From Cenococcum geophilum 1.58 (Eukaryota > Ascomycota > Dothideomycetes > Gloniales > Gloniaceae), in the NCBI GenBank assembly GCA_001692895.1, contig KV748232.1, positions 620,001-684,000 on the forward strand: a DNA stretch of 64,000 nt, read 5' to 3'. Shown here in pieces: positions 50,336 through 60,800 of this stretch; within the stretch, counting starts at the first letter, position 1; each line of letters starts with the position of its first letter. Below the pieces are notes generated by a model. It worked only from the letters and a program-made list of their open reading frames with translations, made no database searches and was not told where the DNA came from. The position numbers and the translations under genes were made by a program.

Positions 50336-50367
50336 CAATATCCGCGTTGCGGAGGTTGCGGATATTG
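50336..50367. repeat. Perfect hairpin, 10-bp stem
   Basis: CAATATCCGC, a 12-base loop, then GCGGATATTG. Adjacent to the 17-bp inverted repeat and at the boundary where DNA turns AT-rich. Confidence 0.7.
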
Positions 50368-50619
50368 GAATAACTCAGCACCAATATTTTATATTATTTC
50401 CCAAAGTTCATCAATTGTACAATAGAACCTAGGCTTTTAGAGTGCATTATTTTTATTACTTAGGTATTTTTAGGTCTTATAATCATTTTTGTTAAAAAAA
50501 AACGCGTTATTAGCATTCCGTAACTATATATAACTTTATTAAACGCTAGCTAATATATATATAATCTATATAAATCTATAATAGCTACCCTAGAGAACCT
50601 TAGGTAGTTATTGTTTAGG

Positions 50620-50815
50620 TAGGCCGTATAGAGGCTCTGTGTATAAAAGCTCTACACGAAGCTCTGCGTAGGAGGCCCCGCACGAAGCTTTACGAAGCTC
50701 TACACAAAGCTTTTATAGAGCCTCCGTAGTAGAACCGTTGTACGCAGAACCGTCGTACGCAAAGCCGTCGTGCAGAGCCTCCGTATATAGAGCTTCGTGC
50801 AGCGCCTCACAGAGT
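50620..50815. repeat. Cluster of short direct and inverted repeats around GAAGCTCT / GAGGCTCT
   Basis: Words such as AAGCTCTACAC, CGAAGCT, GAGCCTCCGTA and ACCGTCGTACGC recur in both orientations over 200 bases, including a dyad of GAGGCTCT-TATAAAAGCT. No coding frame. It looks like a decayed array of a short palindromic unit. Confidence 0.6.
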
Positions 50816-51768
50816 ACTCCGCAGCCCTACCAGTTAACTTAGGGCGATCTTGAAGGTATTACAGGTGGTAAGAATGGTGGTAGGAGTTAGGTACTACTCC
50901 ATATAGTACTCTAGTTCTCGGCGATAATATTTAACAGGCTTTGGACGGTCGCATTGCTTCGCCCTTTTAGATAGGCTTTGCTAAGGGGTCCTTTGGTGCA
51001 TTCCAACTTTAATTTTAACTCTCCTACCTATACTATAATTAAAATCAAGACTTGATTAAGGTGGCGCAGTCACAAAAGTTGCTTTTTACTGTAGATGCAT
51101 ACAAGTCAAACACACGTGATATTCTAACTTGAAGTGGAAGGATCTAAGCTTGTTTGCGTAGGGGGTGTATGCGTATCAATTGGGGGGTGTACGCGTATCA
51201 AAAGAATGGCGGATGAGGTTCGCATTGATTACTATGGCGGAAACACGGAATCCGCCACATGTGGCTAGAACACAAATCGCTGCTCAGATTGGTCAGCACC
51301 CACCATCGAATACTTTATTCTCACTTCCTCCATCTCCACAAGGGTATGGCCAGAGCGGGTCGGCACCCTCCCTGCTAGCGCAGCCGAAGCTACAGTAGCA
51401 CCACTTAATCTAGCACTAACAAATTCCGCCACTTGGGGCGTGTAGGTTAAGCCACTGAGAATATTGCCTATGCTACGATGCTATATAATAGGCATGGCGT
51501 TAATATCCTCGCTTAGCAAGGCGACCTAATAGATTAACGCCGGCCTGACGCCAGCATATCTCCCGCCCAGGGGGGAAACTTATATTCCCTACCTCTATAA
51601 ACAAACATGTGGCCCTGATAGAAGATACTAGAATCGGAGTGGCAAATAAGACGTCTATATAGGTACACGTTCCCCTTAACCCTCTATAAAATAGAGATAT
51701 AAGGAAAATAATATATATTATTTATAAGACCATTATAACCTTAATATATCACTACTCTACTATAAGCT
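50816..51768. other. Intergenic region downstream of the NLR gene
   Basis: No convincing gene. A 77-codon plus-strand frame at 51165-51398 overlaps the inverted-repeat copy at 51340 and is not otherwise gene-like. From about 51420 it becomes AT-rich, and 51640-51768 is presumably the NLR 3' UTR. Confidence 0.45.
51340..51380 (+). repeat. Inverted repeat, left copy, flanking the NLR/SesB locus
   Basis: A 41-bp sequence with GGCCAGAGCGGGTCGGC at its core and CCTCCCTGCTAGCG at its end. Its reverse complement occurs at 57728-57769 with only about three differences. The two copies enclose the NLR/SesB pair at a distance of 6.4 kb. Confidence 0.8.
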
Positions 51769-54700
51769 TTAACCCTTTAACCCTTCTTTAAATTGAAGAA
51801 ATGATATACCCCCTGATGAGTGTCCTAATACAACTTTTGCATCCCAAACAGCCACACAAGTTGCTCGATAGTTAGGAGGAAGCCAAAGAATATTCCTCCC
51901 CTTCTCCTTTACCCAATTATTCGACACAATTAGAGTACGCAACCGCTCTAAAGAATCTAGCGATACCTTAAGAGAAGTTATATCCACTACTCCCCTATCT
52001 GTTTTTAGGTATTGACCCAAAGTGGAGAATAAAAGGTTATTAATAACCACACCAATCTTGAGCGTCTGTAGGGCCGCTCCCGTAACGGCGTCCCAGAGCC
52101 TGACCGTCCCGTCGTGCGAGCCTGACGCCACCAGCTTGCCGTCCGGCGAGAAGGCCACTGACGTGACCCAGTTTGAATGGCCCTCGAGCGTCTGCAGGGC
52201 CGCTCCCGTAACGGCGTCCCAGAGCCTGGACCGTCCTGTCATCCGAGCCTGACGCCACCAGCTTGCCGGTCCGGCGAGAAGGCCACTGACGTGACCCAGG
52301 CTTGGAATGGCCCTTGAGCGTCTGCAGGGCCCGCCTCCCGTAACGGCGTCCCAGAACCTGACCGTCCCGTCGTCCGAGCCTGACGCCACCAGCTTGCCGG
52401 TCCGGCGAGAAGGCCACTGACGTGACCCAGTCTGAATGGCCTCGAGCGTCTGCAGGGCCGCTCCGTAACGGCGTCCCAGAACCTGACCGTCCTGTCGTCC
52501 GAGCCTGACGCCACCAGCTTGCCGTCCGGCGAGAAGGCCACTGACGTGACCGAGGTCTGAATGGCCCTCGAGCGTTCTGCAGGCCGCTCCCGTAACGGCG
52601 TCCCAGAGCCTGACCGTCTCGTCATGCGAGCCCGACGCCACCAGCTTGCCGTCCGGCCGAGAAGGCCACTGACGTGACGGTCTTGAATGGCCCTCGAGCG
52701 TCTGCAGGGCCGCTCCCGTAACGGCGTCCCAGAGCGACCGTCTCGTCGTGCGAGCCCGACGCTACCAGCTTGCCGTCCGGCGAGAAGGCCACTGACGTGA
52801 CCCAGTTTGAATGGCCCTCGAGCGTCTGCAGGGCCGCTCCCGTAACGGGCGTCCCAGAGCCTACCGGTCCTATGGAGCCTGACGCCACCGCTTGCCGTCC
52901 GGCGAGAAAGGCCACTGACGTGACCGAGTCTGGATGGCCTCGAGCGTCTGCAGGGCCGCTCCGTAACGGCGTCCAGAGCCTGACCGTCCCGTCGTCCGAG
53001 CCTGACGCCACCAGCTTGCCGTCCGGCGAGAAGGCACTGACGTGACCCGGTCTTGAATGGCCCTCGAGCGTCTGCAGGGCCGCTCCCGCAACGGCGTCCC
53101 AGAGCCTGACCGTCCCGTTGTCCGAGCCTGACGCCACCAGCTTGCCGTCGGCGAGAAGGCCACTGACGTGACCGGTCTTGAATGGCCCTCGAGCATCTGC
53201 AGGGCCGCTCCCGTAACGGCGTCCCAGGAGCCTGACCGTCCTGTCGTCCGAGCCTGACGCCACCAGCTTGCCGTCCGGCGAGAAGGTCACTGACGTGACC
53301 CAGTTTAAATGGCCCTCGAGCGTCTGCAGGGGCCGCTCCCGTAACGGGCGTCCCAGAGCCTGACCGTCCTGTCGTGCGTGCGAGCCTGACGCCACCAGCT
53401 TGCCGTCCGGCGGAGAAGGCCACTGACGTGACCGAGTTTGAATGGCCCTCGAGCGTCTGCAGGGCCGCTCCCGTAACGGCGTCCCAGAGCCTAAACCGTC
53501 TTGTCGTACGAGCCTGACGCCACCAGCTTGCCGTCCGGCGAGAAGGCCACTGACGTGACCGGTCTTGAATGGCCCTCGAGCGTCTGTAGCGCCGCGCTCC
53601 AATTTACTTGCACTCTTGGCTTCATTTGGATCCAGGTAGGGATACACTTCTCAAATCGTCTCCGAATGATACTCTTCTCCGGAGCAAAGATGAGGGCCGA
53701 GCAATATAGCTGGAGGGGTGCCTGTTCAATTACTAATCGATTATATAGGACGAATCGCTTCGCATCATGGACAAACATGTATAGATTGGGACTTTTATCG
53801 GCCTAGGTATAAATTAGTTAGAATCACCCAGTATACTCCAAAGAGTCTTAGACTTACTGGAATTTGAGCCTCTAAGGACAATATCGCAAGAATCCCTTCT
53901 GAAGTCTTTCCCATCCAGCTAAGGGCCTCAAGCCAGTGAAGTAAATGCTCCTGTAGAAACTGATGTACTTGGTCGTCGTCATAGGGTTGAGTACCACTCC
54001 TTTGAAGATGCTGGACCCAGTACTCACATGCATACTGAAGCTCTGCCGGAAAACAACGTGCGAGATTCTCGGGTGGGACTTGTGCCACTCTAGCACCGGG
54101 ATCCCCTAAGCCACACAAGTCTTTTTGGTTGAGCTTCTGAGACATGAGCTGAATACAGTGATTTACCATCGCTTTATGCGCCTTCTTTTCATCAACCCAG
54201 AACTGCGGATCGCGGCATCTCTGCGGGCTGAGGAGGAAATCGCGCAATGAAGGATGGTGGGGTCGGACTGGTTGGGTTGGATCTTTTGGGAAATCAAGGA
54301 TTGAGTGGAGGTCCCCTAGCGTCCGCCCAATCTCTTCTGTATCAATGTGTAGCAATTTAGCTAATGAAAGGGTAGGCAGCGACGAAAAGAGAATAATAAT
54401 AGTTCCCAGCGTCTTTCTAAGAGAGTAATATACCTCTTCTTTATCTTGCTCATCAAAGTAATCTCCGACAGAACTCTTAAGGACCGTTGTGTATATTCTA
54501 TTCAGTTCTTCTTCAGGCTGAGTGGTAGGAGCGCCTTCAAGGACCAAAGAGAGCCTGTTCGAAGCCAATTGTCTGCCTTTACTAATGAACCGACACGCAG
54601 TTGATGCCCAGATAAATAGACCGGCGCTCTTCCGAACTAAATGCTTGATAGCTTCATCTCCTGGCCAATTCTTAGTAAGGGCGAATTTCTGCTGAATATC

Positions 54701-55679
54701 TGAAAGAGCATGCTGCAGAAAGGTAAAAATATCACCGTCAACAATGGACTGTGATATGTTGTGAAGCACGAAATCCTGACGATCCTGGCCAGGGACGACT
54801 AAAAACCCATGTCGGACAGGTATGTCTGGCCTGCTTGTAATGAACACCCGGAAATGGAGACGACCTAAGTGTCGGGAATCACTCAACAGTTGAAGTACCT
54901 GTCTTACGTCGCTTTCTTTATCGCACTCATCTAGCGCATCAATTATGAGAAGTAAAGGGGCCTGAAACGAACCAGCTTCCAGCTTAGATAGTGGTTGCAG
55001 AACGAGCTCATTCCATTGATCTTTTAAGACCGTGCCGGCGATGACTTCGTTGTTTGATACCGCGTTAAGGAGTAAAGACTTAAAGGCGGCGCATCTCTGA
55101 GCCAGTTGTAAAGCAATAGTGCCAACAAACTTCCCTGTATGGCTCACGTCCCCGCCGCCTCTTGAGAAGAAAAAGCTTGCCATAAAACATTCTTTGTCAT
55201 AGTATTCGCGGGCTATTGTGCGAGCTATGGTAGATTTCCCTACCCCCGCCCAGCCACTTAGCCAAAAGATATATCTCCCGTCATCTCCATTAGCCCATGT
55301 ATTAATCTGCTTAAGGATTTCGACTCGCGTGTTATGAAGGCAGAGTGAGTCATCGTCGTTTCCAGCAGCGTTAAAGGACGCTTGCGGAGCGAAAGGGAGC
55401 AGTTGAAGTGGATCCCCTAAACGTAACAACCAACATTAGCCAATTCTGTCAATAATTGCACAGCAGTATACCACTAAAGACGCTAAATTACCTTGGTTTA
55501 TGTTATAAGTTGTCTGCCTGCCTGATTCCGAGGTTAGCATAATATCAACCTGCTTGAACATGACACGTACCAATGATCGTTGCGGGGCCCGAGACATCTC
55601 CACCAACCACAACACCGCTGTTGTCGGGAATCGGGCCAAAATTCTTCGCGCTTAAGATCTCTATTGGCTGGTCGCTCAT
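51769..55679 (-). CDS. NACHT-WD40 NLR receptor with N-terminal HRAM-like amyloid motif; WD array frameshifted
   Basis: STAND-type receptor of the fungal HET-E/NWD2 class. Exon 1 (55679-55571) encodes 36 residues including [15 protein letters not shown] at 13-27, like HET-s-related amyloid motifs. Donor GTACGT and acceptor TTTAG join it in phase to exon 2 (55416-53858): NACHT with Walker [10 protein letters not shown] (91-99), Walker [11 protein letters not shown] (191-200) and I-T-S-R-P. A 55-nt intron (GTAAGT, CTAAC, TAG) leads to exon 3 from 53802: [10 protein letters not shown], then 12 WD40 units of about 126 bp and a unique C-terminus ending at 51769. Exons 1-2 are clean, but the WD array changes frame repeatedly by 1-2 nt indels, so a full protein cannot be read. 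It faces the SesB gene across 490 bp. Confidence 0.85.
52060..53600 (-). repeat. WD40-coding tandem repeat array, 12 near-identical units
   Basis: Units begin [17 protein letters not shown] and continue [12 protein letters not shown]. Spacing of a fixed word across units is 121-131 bp around an expected 126 (42 residues). Most length changes fall at runs of C or G, for example CCGGTCCGG versus CCGTCCGG. Units differ mainly at a few codons (GHSNW, GHSRP, SHDET, SDDRT), as in other NLR WD arrays shaped by unequal exchange. Confidence 0.9.
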
Positions 55680-56169
55680 TTTTATTGTTGGAAAGCATAA
55701 ATATTAGAGGTAGAGCCGCTTCTAATGAACGGTAGCTGGGAAGACAGCCACGAAGTGTCTAAGGGTCATCTAGTGCCCCACCTTCAAGGCTGCACCAAAT
55801 CACGTCCATCGGCGTAAACACGTTATTAGATTCCACTCTATGGCGAATAAGCTTCCCTAATGGACTTCTTTTTTATTCTACTCTTGTGGGGACGGAATTT
55901 AGTATTAGTACTTCTTAGGGCTGGAAGCAGCATAATAAAGCGTTTCTCTATACAAACAACGGGCATCGCGAGCGACGGAAGCAAAATTATCTCGCAATTT
56001 TTCAAATAATTTGGTGCGATAGGACAAAATAGCGGAGGCGCAATGGTTGCCGCAAACGTGGTCTGATTATGGTGGGGCATAGCGCCCGCCTACCCCACCA
56101 TATAACTTCTACCTAGGTAATACCTAACTTCCTGCGCTGTCAGTGTTTTTTTGCTATTTTGCTACCAAT
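55680..56169. promoter_or_regulatory. Shared divergent promoter of the NLR and SesB genes
   Basis: 490 bp between the two start codons, which point away from each other. No coding frame of interest. CATATAACTT near 56099-56108 could serve as a TATA-like element for SesB. Shared control is inferred from geometry only. Confidence 0.55.
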
Positions 56170-57365
56170 ATGACCGAACAATATGGATTGGCAGACCCTC
56201 TTTTCAATACCCCAGAGGCAAGCATAGAGTATGTACAAGGCATCAGTGCTCCCCTCAAGCTTTAACTAATGAGAGCAGCATTGTCTTCATACATGGACTT
56301 GGTGGCGATAGGGTTAAGACTTGGACATGGGAGGGCCATGACAGAGTGCTATTTTGGCCCAAAGATCTCTTGCCTCAAGCCTGCCCAACAGCTCGCATAC
56401 TTTCTTTTGGTTATAACGCAGATTTTGCTCATTTCTATCCGTTCTACGGGCCAAAGTTTATCTCAGGGCAGTTGACTATTGACGACCACTCAACTGCACT
56501 CTTCCAGAGCCTTATCGGCTTGCGTGAGACAACCAACACTGTAGGGAATAGGCGCCCATACCTCCGTGCACAGGAGGCAAGCTAACAATATAACTACCAC
56601 AGTTGGAACGTCCCATTATTCTTGTCTCACACAGCTTAGGAGGTCTAGTATGCGCCAATGCATTAGCACGGCATCACGGAACGGACCTGGCCAGCACCAG
56701 CCTTGTGGAAAAGACAATTGGAGCCGTTTTTCTTGGAACACCGTTTGAAGGATCTTCGAAAGCGAAGTGGGCAGGCAGGGCGCTTAAGATTTTAGACTGG
56801 ATTAGCACGACACATAAGGAGGATGTGAAGGATCTTGAAGAACGCTCAGCAAAGCTCATGAGCATCAACGATAACTTCCAGAAGTTCCTGAAAGCACGAG
56901 ATCGGTCGGAAACAAGGCAGTTTATGGAGGTAGCTTGTTTCTTTGAGCAGTATGCCATATACAAGTTGGGGAAGAAGATTGGGACCATCGTACCTAAGGA
57001 ATCAGCTTGCCTGCCAGGGATTGACCCACAATCGATCCAGGCAAACCATGTTGACATGTGCAAGTTCGAGGATGAAGACAGGGAGGGATACAAGAACATT
57101 TCACAGAGGTTGAGCCAATGGATCTCGGACCTTGACAGGAGACTTAGAGGGTCTGCAGAGGAGAGCCAGGTTTGACATGTCTTCACTACACCTAAAGCTA
57201 GCTAAGAACGGATAGAAATACTCGGTCCACATGGGGGACGTTAACTTTAGAGACAAGATTGACAACAACCGAGGAGTGGTGATGGGCCATGCTTATAGCA
57301 CAGCCACAGACGGGATTAGAATAACTGGGAGTAGTACCAGTGTACGGAGTCACCTATTCTCATAA
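56170..57365 (+). CDS. SesB-type alpha/beta hydrolase with C-terminal HRAM-like motif
   Basis: Predicted serine esterase/lipase of the SesB group, effector domains of fungal NLR systems. Exons 56170-56228, 56279-56540 and 56603-57169 join in phase: start M-T-E-Q-Y-G-L-A-D-P-L-F, then I-D-I-V-F-I-H-G-L-G-G (oxyanion loop, 20-29), then V-S-H-S-L-G-G with nucleophile Ser118. Reading on gives a stop at 57173 (297 aa). However, a 46-nt intron (donor GTTTGA at 57170, GCTAAG branch, GATAG end) leads in phase 0 to 57216-57365. That exon encodes K-Y-S-V-H-M-G-D-V and a motif N-F-R-D-K-I-D-N-N-R-G-V-V-M-G-H at 306-321, 345 aa in all. The motif resembles exon 1 of the divergent NLR (shared I, N, GVVxG spacing). 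The donor is weak, so both ends are possible. Known pairs use such motifs to pass activation from receptor to effector. Confidence 0.82.
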
Positions 57366-57807
57366 CAGCGAGATATCAACTGACGAAGTACATAGAACAC
57401 GTACCATGGCATTAACCCAAAGGATTTTAGGCAGACCGAGGGATAGTAAAGTGTCGGGAACAAGAGTGATTGTACTTATAGAGACGCCGCAAGGTTTGCC
57501 GTTAAGCCGGAGTTTTTAAGAACTTTAGAGCTTTATCAGATTTCCTATTGGAGAAGCTTCTAGATACATCCATAACACGATGCCTACATACGTAGTTGGG
57601 TAATTTGCGACTGTACAGAGCAAAGCTTCTAAAATTCTTAAGATTAGTGACAAGATAGCTAGTAACAGAACCACCTTTAAGCTTAAAGATTTGCCACCCT
57701 TAGGTTTCAAGGGGTAGACCTTAATCACGCTAGCAGGGAGGGCGGCCGACCCGCTCTGGCCACACCCTTGTTTAAGAGGCGTGGAGGCTACGTACAAGCA
57801 TCAGGCG
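57366..57807. other. Region between SesB and the LINE; no supported gene
   Basis: Normal composition to about 57500. A 90-codon minus-strand frame (57797-57525) has a hydrophobic middle but overlaps the inverted-repeat copy and has no family resemblance I can name; it may be a gene fragment. Confidence 0.4.
57728..57769 (-). repeat. Inverted repeat, right copy, flanking the NLR/SesB locus
   Basis: Reverse complement reads AAGGGTGTGGCCAGAGCGGG and continues TCGGCCGCCCTCCCTGCTAGCG, matching 51340-51380 apart from one transition and a short indel/substitution. It lies 360 bp beyond the SesB stop and just before the LINE. Confidence 0.8.
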
Positions 57808-60800
57808 TAGAACTTTTGAAAGAGGAGGATATTCATCTCGGACATTCTTTTAATCGAATCCTAGTCTTTCGTTTAGCTAGTTCCCGCTATAAGGCGGCCC
57901 CTGCGGCCCACCGAACGAAGCCCCGGAGCCCTAATGGCTGCTTTAACCCCTAAACGCGTATCAGCAATACTACCTCTAGACCCGCCAGCAGCTCCACTAA
58001 GACGTACAAAGAAACCAAGCGTGAAGGTGTAAGAGGCCTAGCAGTTACTAAGGACATAAGCCTAAATATTAGCACAGTTTAAACAGTAGACAACTACACT
58101 ATAAACCGGACTATAAGCTATATAGCATATACTGCCTCTATTCCCTATAGTAAGAGTCTCTACCTTACCTAAACGTAAAGGAGGAGGTATTAATTATAAT
58201 AAATTTTATCGACTTATTAAAAGCCTTAAAGAAACTATAGTATAGCAGAGTAATATTATTACAAACCAGAATAGCATTATTAAGAGCATTAGAAATAACC
58301 TTATAGACATTAAATTAGAATAGTAAAGCCTTAAAAAGTAAAATACTAAACTCTAAAAGGCTATCTGGTCCTTATAAGCGTAACTAAACACTCCCTTAGC
58401 TCTAATATAATTATAGGTATTAGTAGCGGCTAGTAGAGGTATAGTAGGGTTAGAGATAACCTTACTATAAACAATAAGCGCTAGGAACCCTAAGGAACCC
58501 AATTAGTAGCTAATAATAGACGTTAGCCGAGCGGGTTTAGAGGCAATAGAGAGGGTAGCTACTATTAAAGTAGTAAAGTAAACTATTGCGTAAGGTATAA
58601 AGGATGTTAAGGGGCTTATAGGAGCTATACTTAAGGACTTCCGTATATAGCAAATAAGCAATAGCGCGAGCATTATTAGATTCTTAGTGGAAAAAGATAA
58701 AAAAGCTACATTTAGGTAGATAACTGCTTAATGGCTTAAACTGTATATCCCTAGGGCAAGGCTTATTAGACTTAAGTAGTATATAGTTAAGGCGGACTAG
58801 GTTAAAGTACCTTTAGCAATAGATATTAATAGCAAAAAAGTAAGTAAGTTAGCTATAGAGCGCTTTAGGGTAGAGAATGGGGTAGAGGTATATATAATGA
58901 AATAGCTGGGATAACTAAGGCCGCGCGGCTAGCACGTGTTAGTGATTATTAAAGTAGCAATAAAGGAGGATGTAGAGAAGCTGCTTATGTTAAACAATAT
59001 ATTATTTAGGGAAGGCGCAATTATTATATCACCATTTAAGAAGCAATATACCCCTATAGCATGCTATAAATATAGAAGGTTTAGACATAGGGCTAGAGAC
59101 TATATACGACCTAATACGTGCGAAATATATAGGCGGGAAGGCTATCTCCGGTATAAGACGGTAAATCTATACTATGTAAACTATTAGGGTCCTTATTAAG
59201 CCTTATACCGTAAATACCTAGTATATAGGAAAGAGATAGATAGGATTTTTACACAATAGCGCTATAAATAAAGAACTTTAAATCCTCTAGGCGAATATAA
59301 AGAAGTATAGGGAGGCGTAGTATGCGCTATATAATAATAAAGCGCTAGCAGACTTTTACTTTATTCTAGGCTAGGAGCCTTACTACTTTCTCTTAGATAG
59401 GGAAGTAGTGCTAGCTAGCTTAAATCTCTAGTAGATAAGGTTCGTCCTAATAGGTAGGTAGTAGCGGTATCCCCTAGTTAGGTTATATATTTAGGCATCT
59501 AAAGAGCTGGCAGCTATATAGCTATAGGTAGATTTAGTAGATATTACGGTAGTAGTAGCGCATATTAGCTAAAGGAGACTTATAATTATGTCGGTATATA
59601 TTTTAGATAGATATTTAAGGAGAACTAAGGAAGAGAACTTAGAGAAGCTCTCTAGTAGACTGGAGATAATTAATAGGCTAATTTAGGGTAAACTATTACG
59701 CAACCTACACACTAAGGTAGTAATTATAGGTGACTTTAATCGGTATAATCCGCTATAGGGAGGAAGTTATATTAGTACTATATTAACGTAGGAAGAAAGC
59801 GCACTAATTATTAACTTTATAGCGGACCGGTTACTCTAGAGCCTACTTTTAGTAGGAATACCTATATTTAAAAGTAATATGGGGCGAACATTAATAATTA
59901 ACCTTATGCTTGCAACCCTAGGCCTAGCAAGTAAACTAGTAAAGTGCGCTATTTAGGAGTATAAGTACGGATTAGACTATAGAGCTATTTATACTAGCTT
60001 TTGGGTTAATATAAACACGTAGGAGAGCTAGGAGAGGCTACTTATTAAAAATACAAACTAGGACAAGATATAAGAAGACGTGGAGCAATAGAAAGAGATA
60101 GGATTCCTTATAGAAGATATAGACAAAATAGTTAACTGCTTTAATAGGTAGGTTAATAAAGCCCTTAAAGTATACTGCTAATAGGCTAGACTATTACCGT
60201 ATATAAAAAGATGGTGAAATAAAGACCTTATAACGCTGAGGAAGTTATATATATACTAGAGGAATAGGAATAGCGTAATACGGAGGTAAGAAAGGGATAA
60301 CCCTAAGCTATATAATATCGCAGTAAGAGCAAAGAAGCTCTTTTATAGGACTATTCGGCGATATAGGAAGCTCCATTAGGACAAATTCCTCGGTAATAGT
60401 GACAATATATAGAAAGCGTTAAAATACCTTAATCCGTAGGCTATATCCGCGTTTACTAAAATACCACTAATTAAGAAGGATGGAGGATAGGGAGAAGTTA
60501 TTATAGAGAACTATAATATTATAAAAGAACTACTCTAGGCATTCTTTCTAGTCCCGCCGCTATATAAATAAGAGAAGGAAGCTATAACTAGCTATAACTA
60601 ATTGCTATAGGAGCCTATCGCTAAATATAAGGTTAAGGTAGCTGTATTTAGGGCTAGCCTAAATAAGGCTCCTAAAAGGGACGGCCTACTAGCTAGGGTA
60701 TAGTAAGAGCTGTGGCCCGTACTAAGTAGTAAAATTACTACTCTCTTTACCAAATTACTTAAGATAGGAAAGGTACCCTAGGAATAGAAGGTAGTAAAGA

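Noticed and set aside
52060..53600. CRISPR-like array of regular repeats
   Set aside because: Units are about 126 bp with no spacers and encode WD40 motifs; the genome is eukaryotic.
53803..53836. 34-nt intron between NACHT and WD parts of the NLR
   Set aside because: Too short for a fungal intron; the GTAAGT donor 21 nt upstream gives a 55-nt intron in the same phase with a CTAAC branch.
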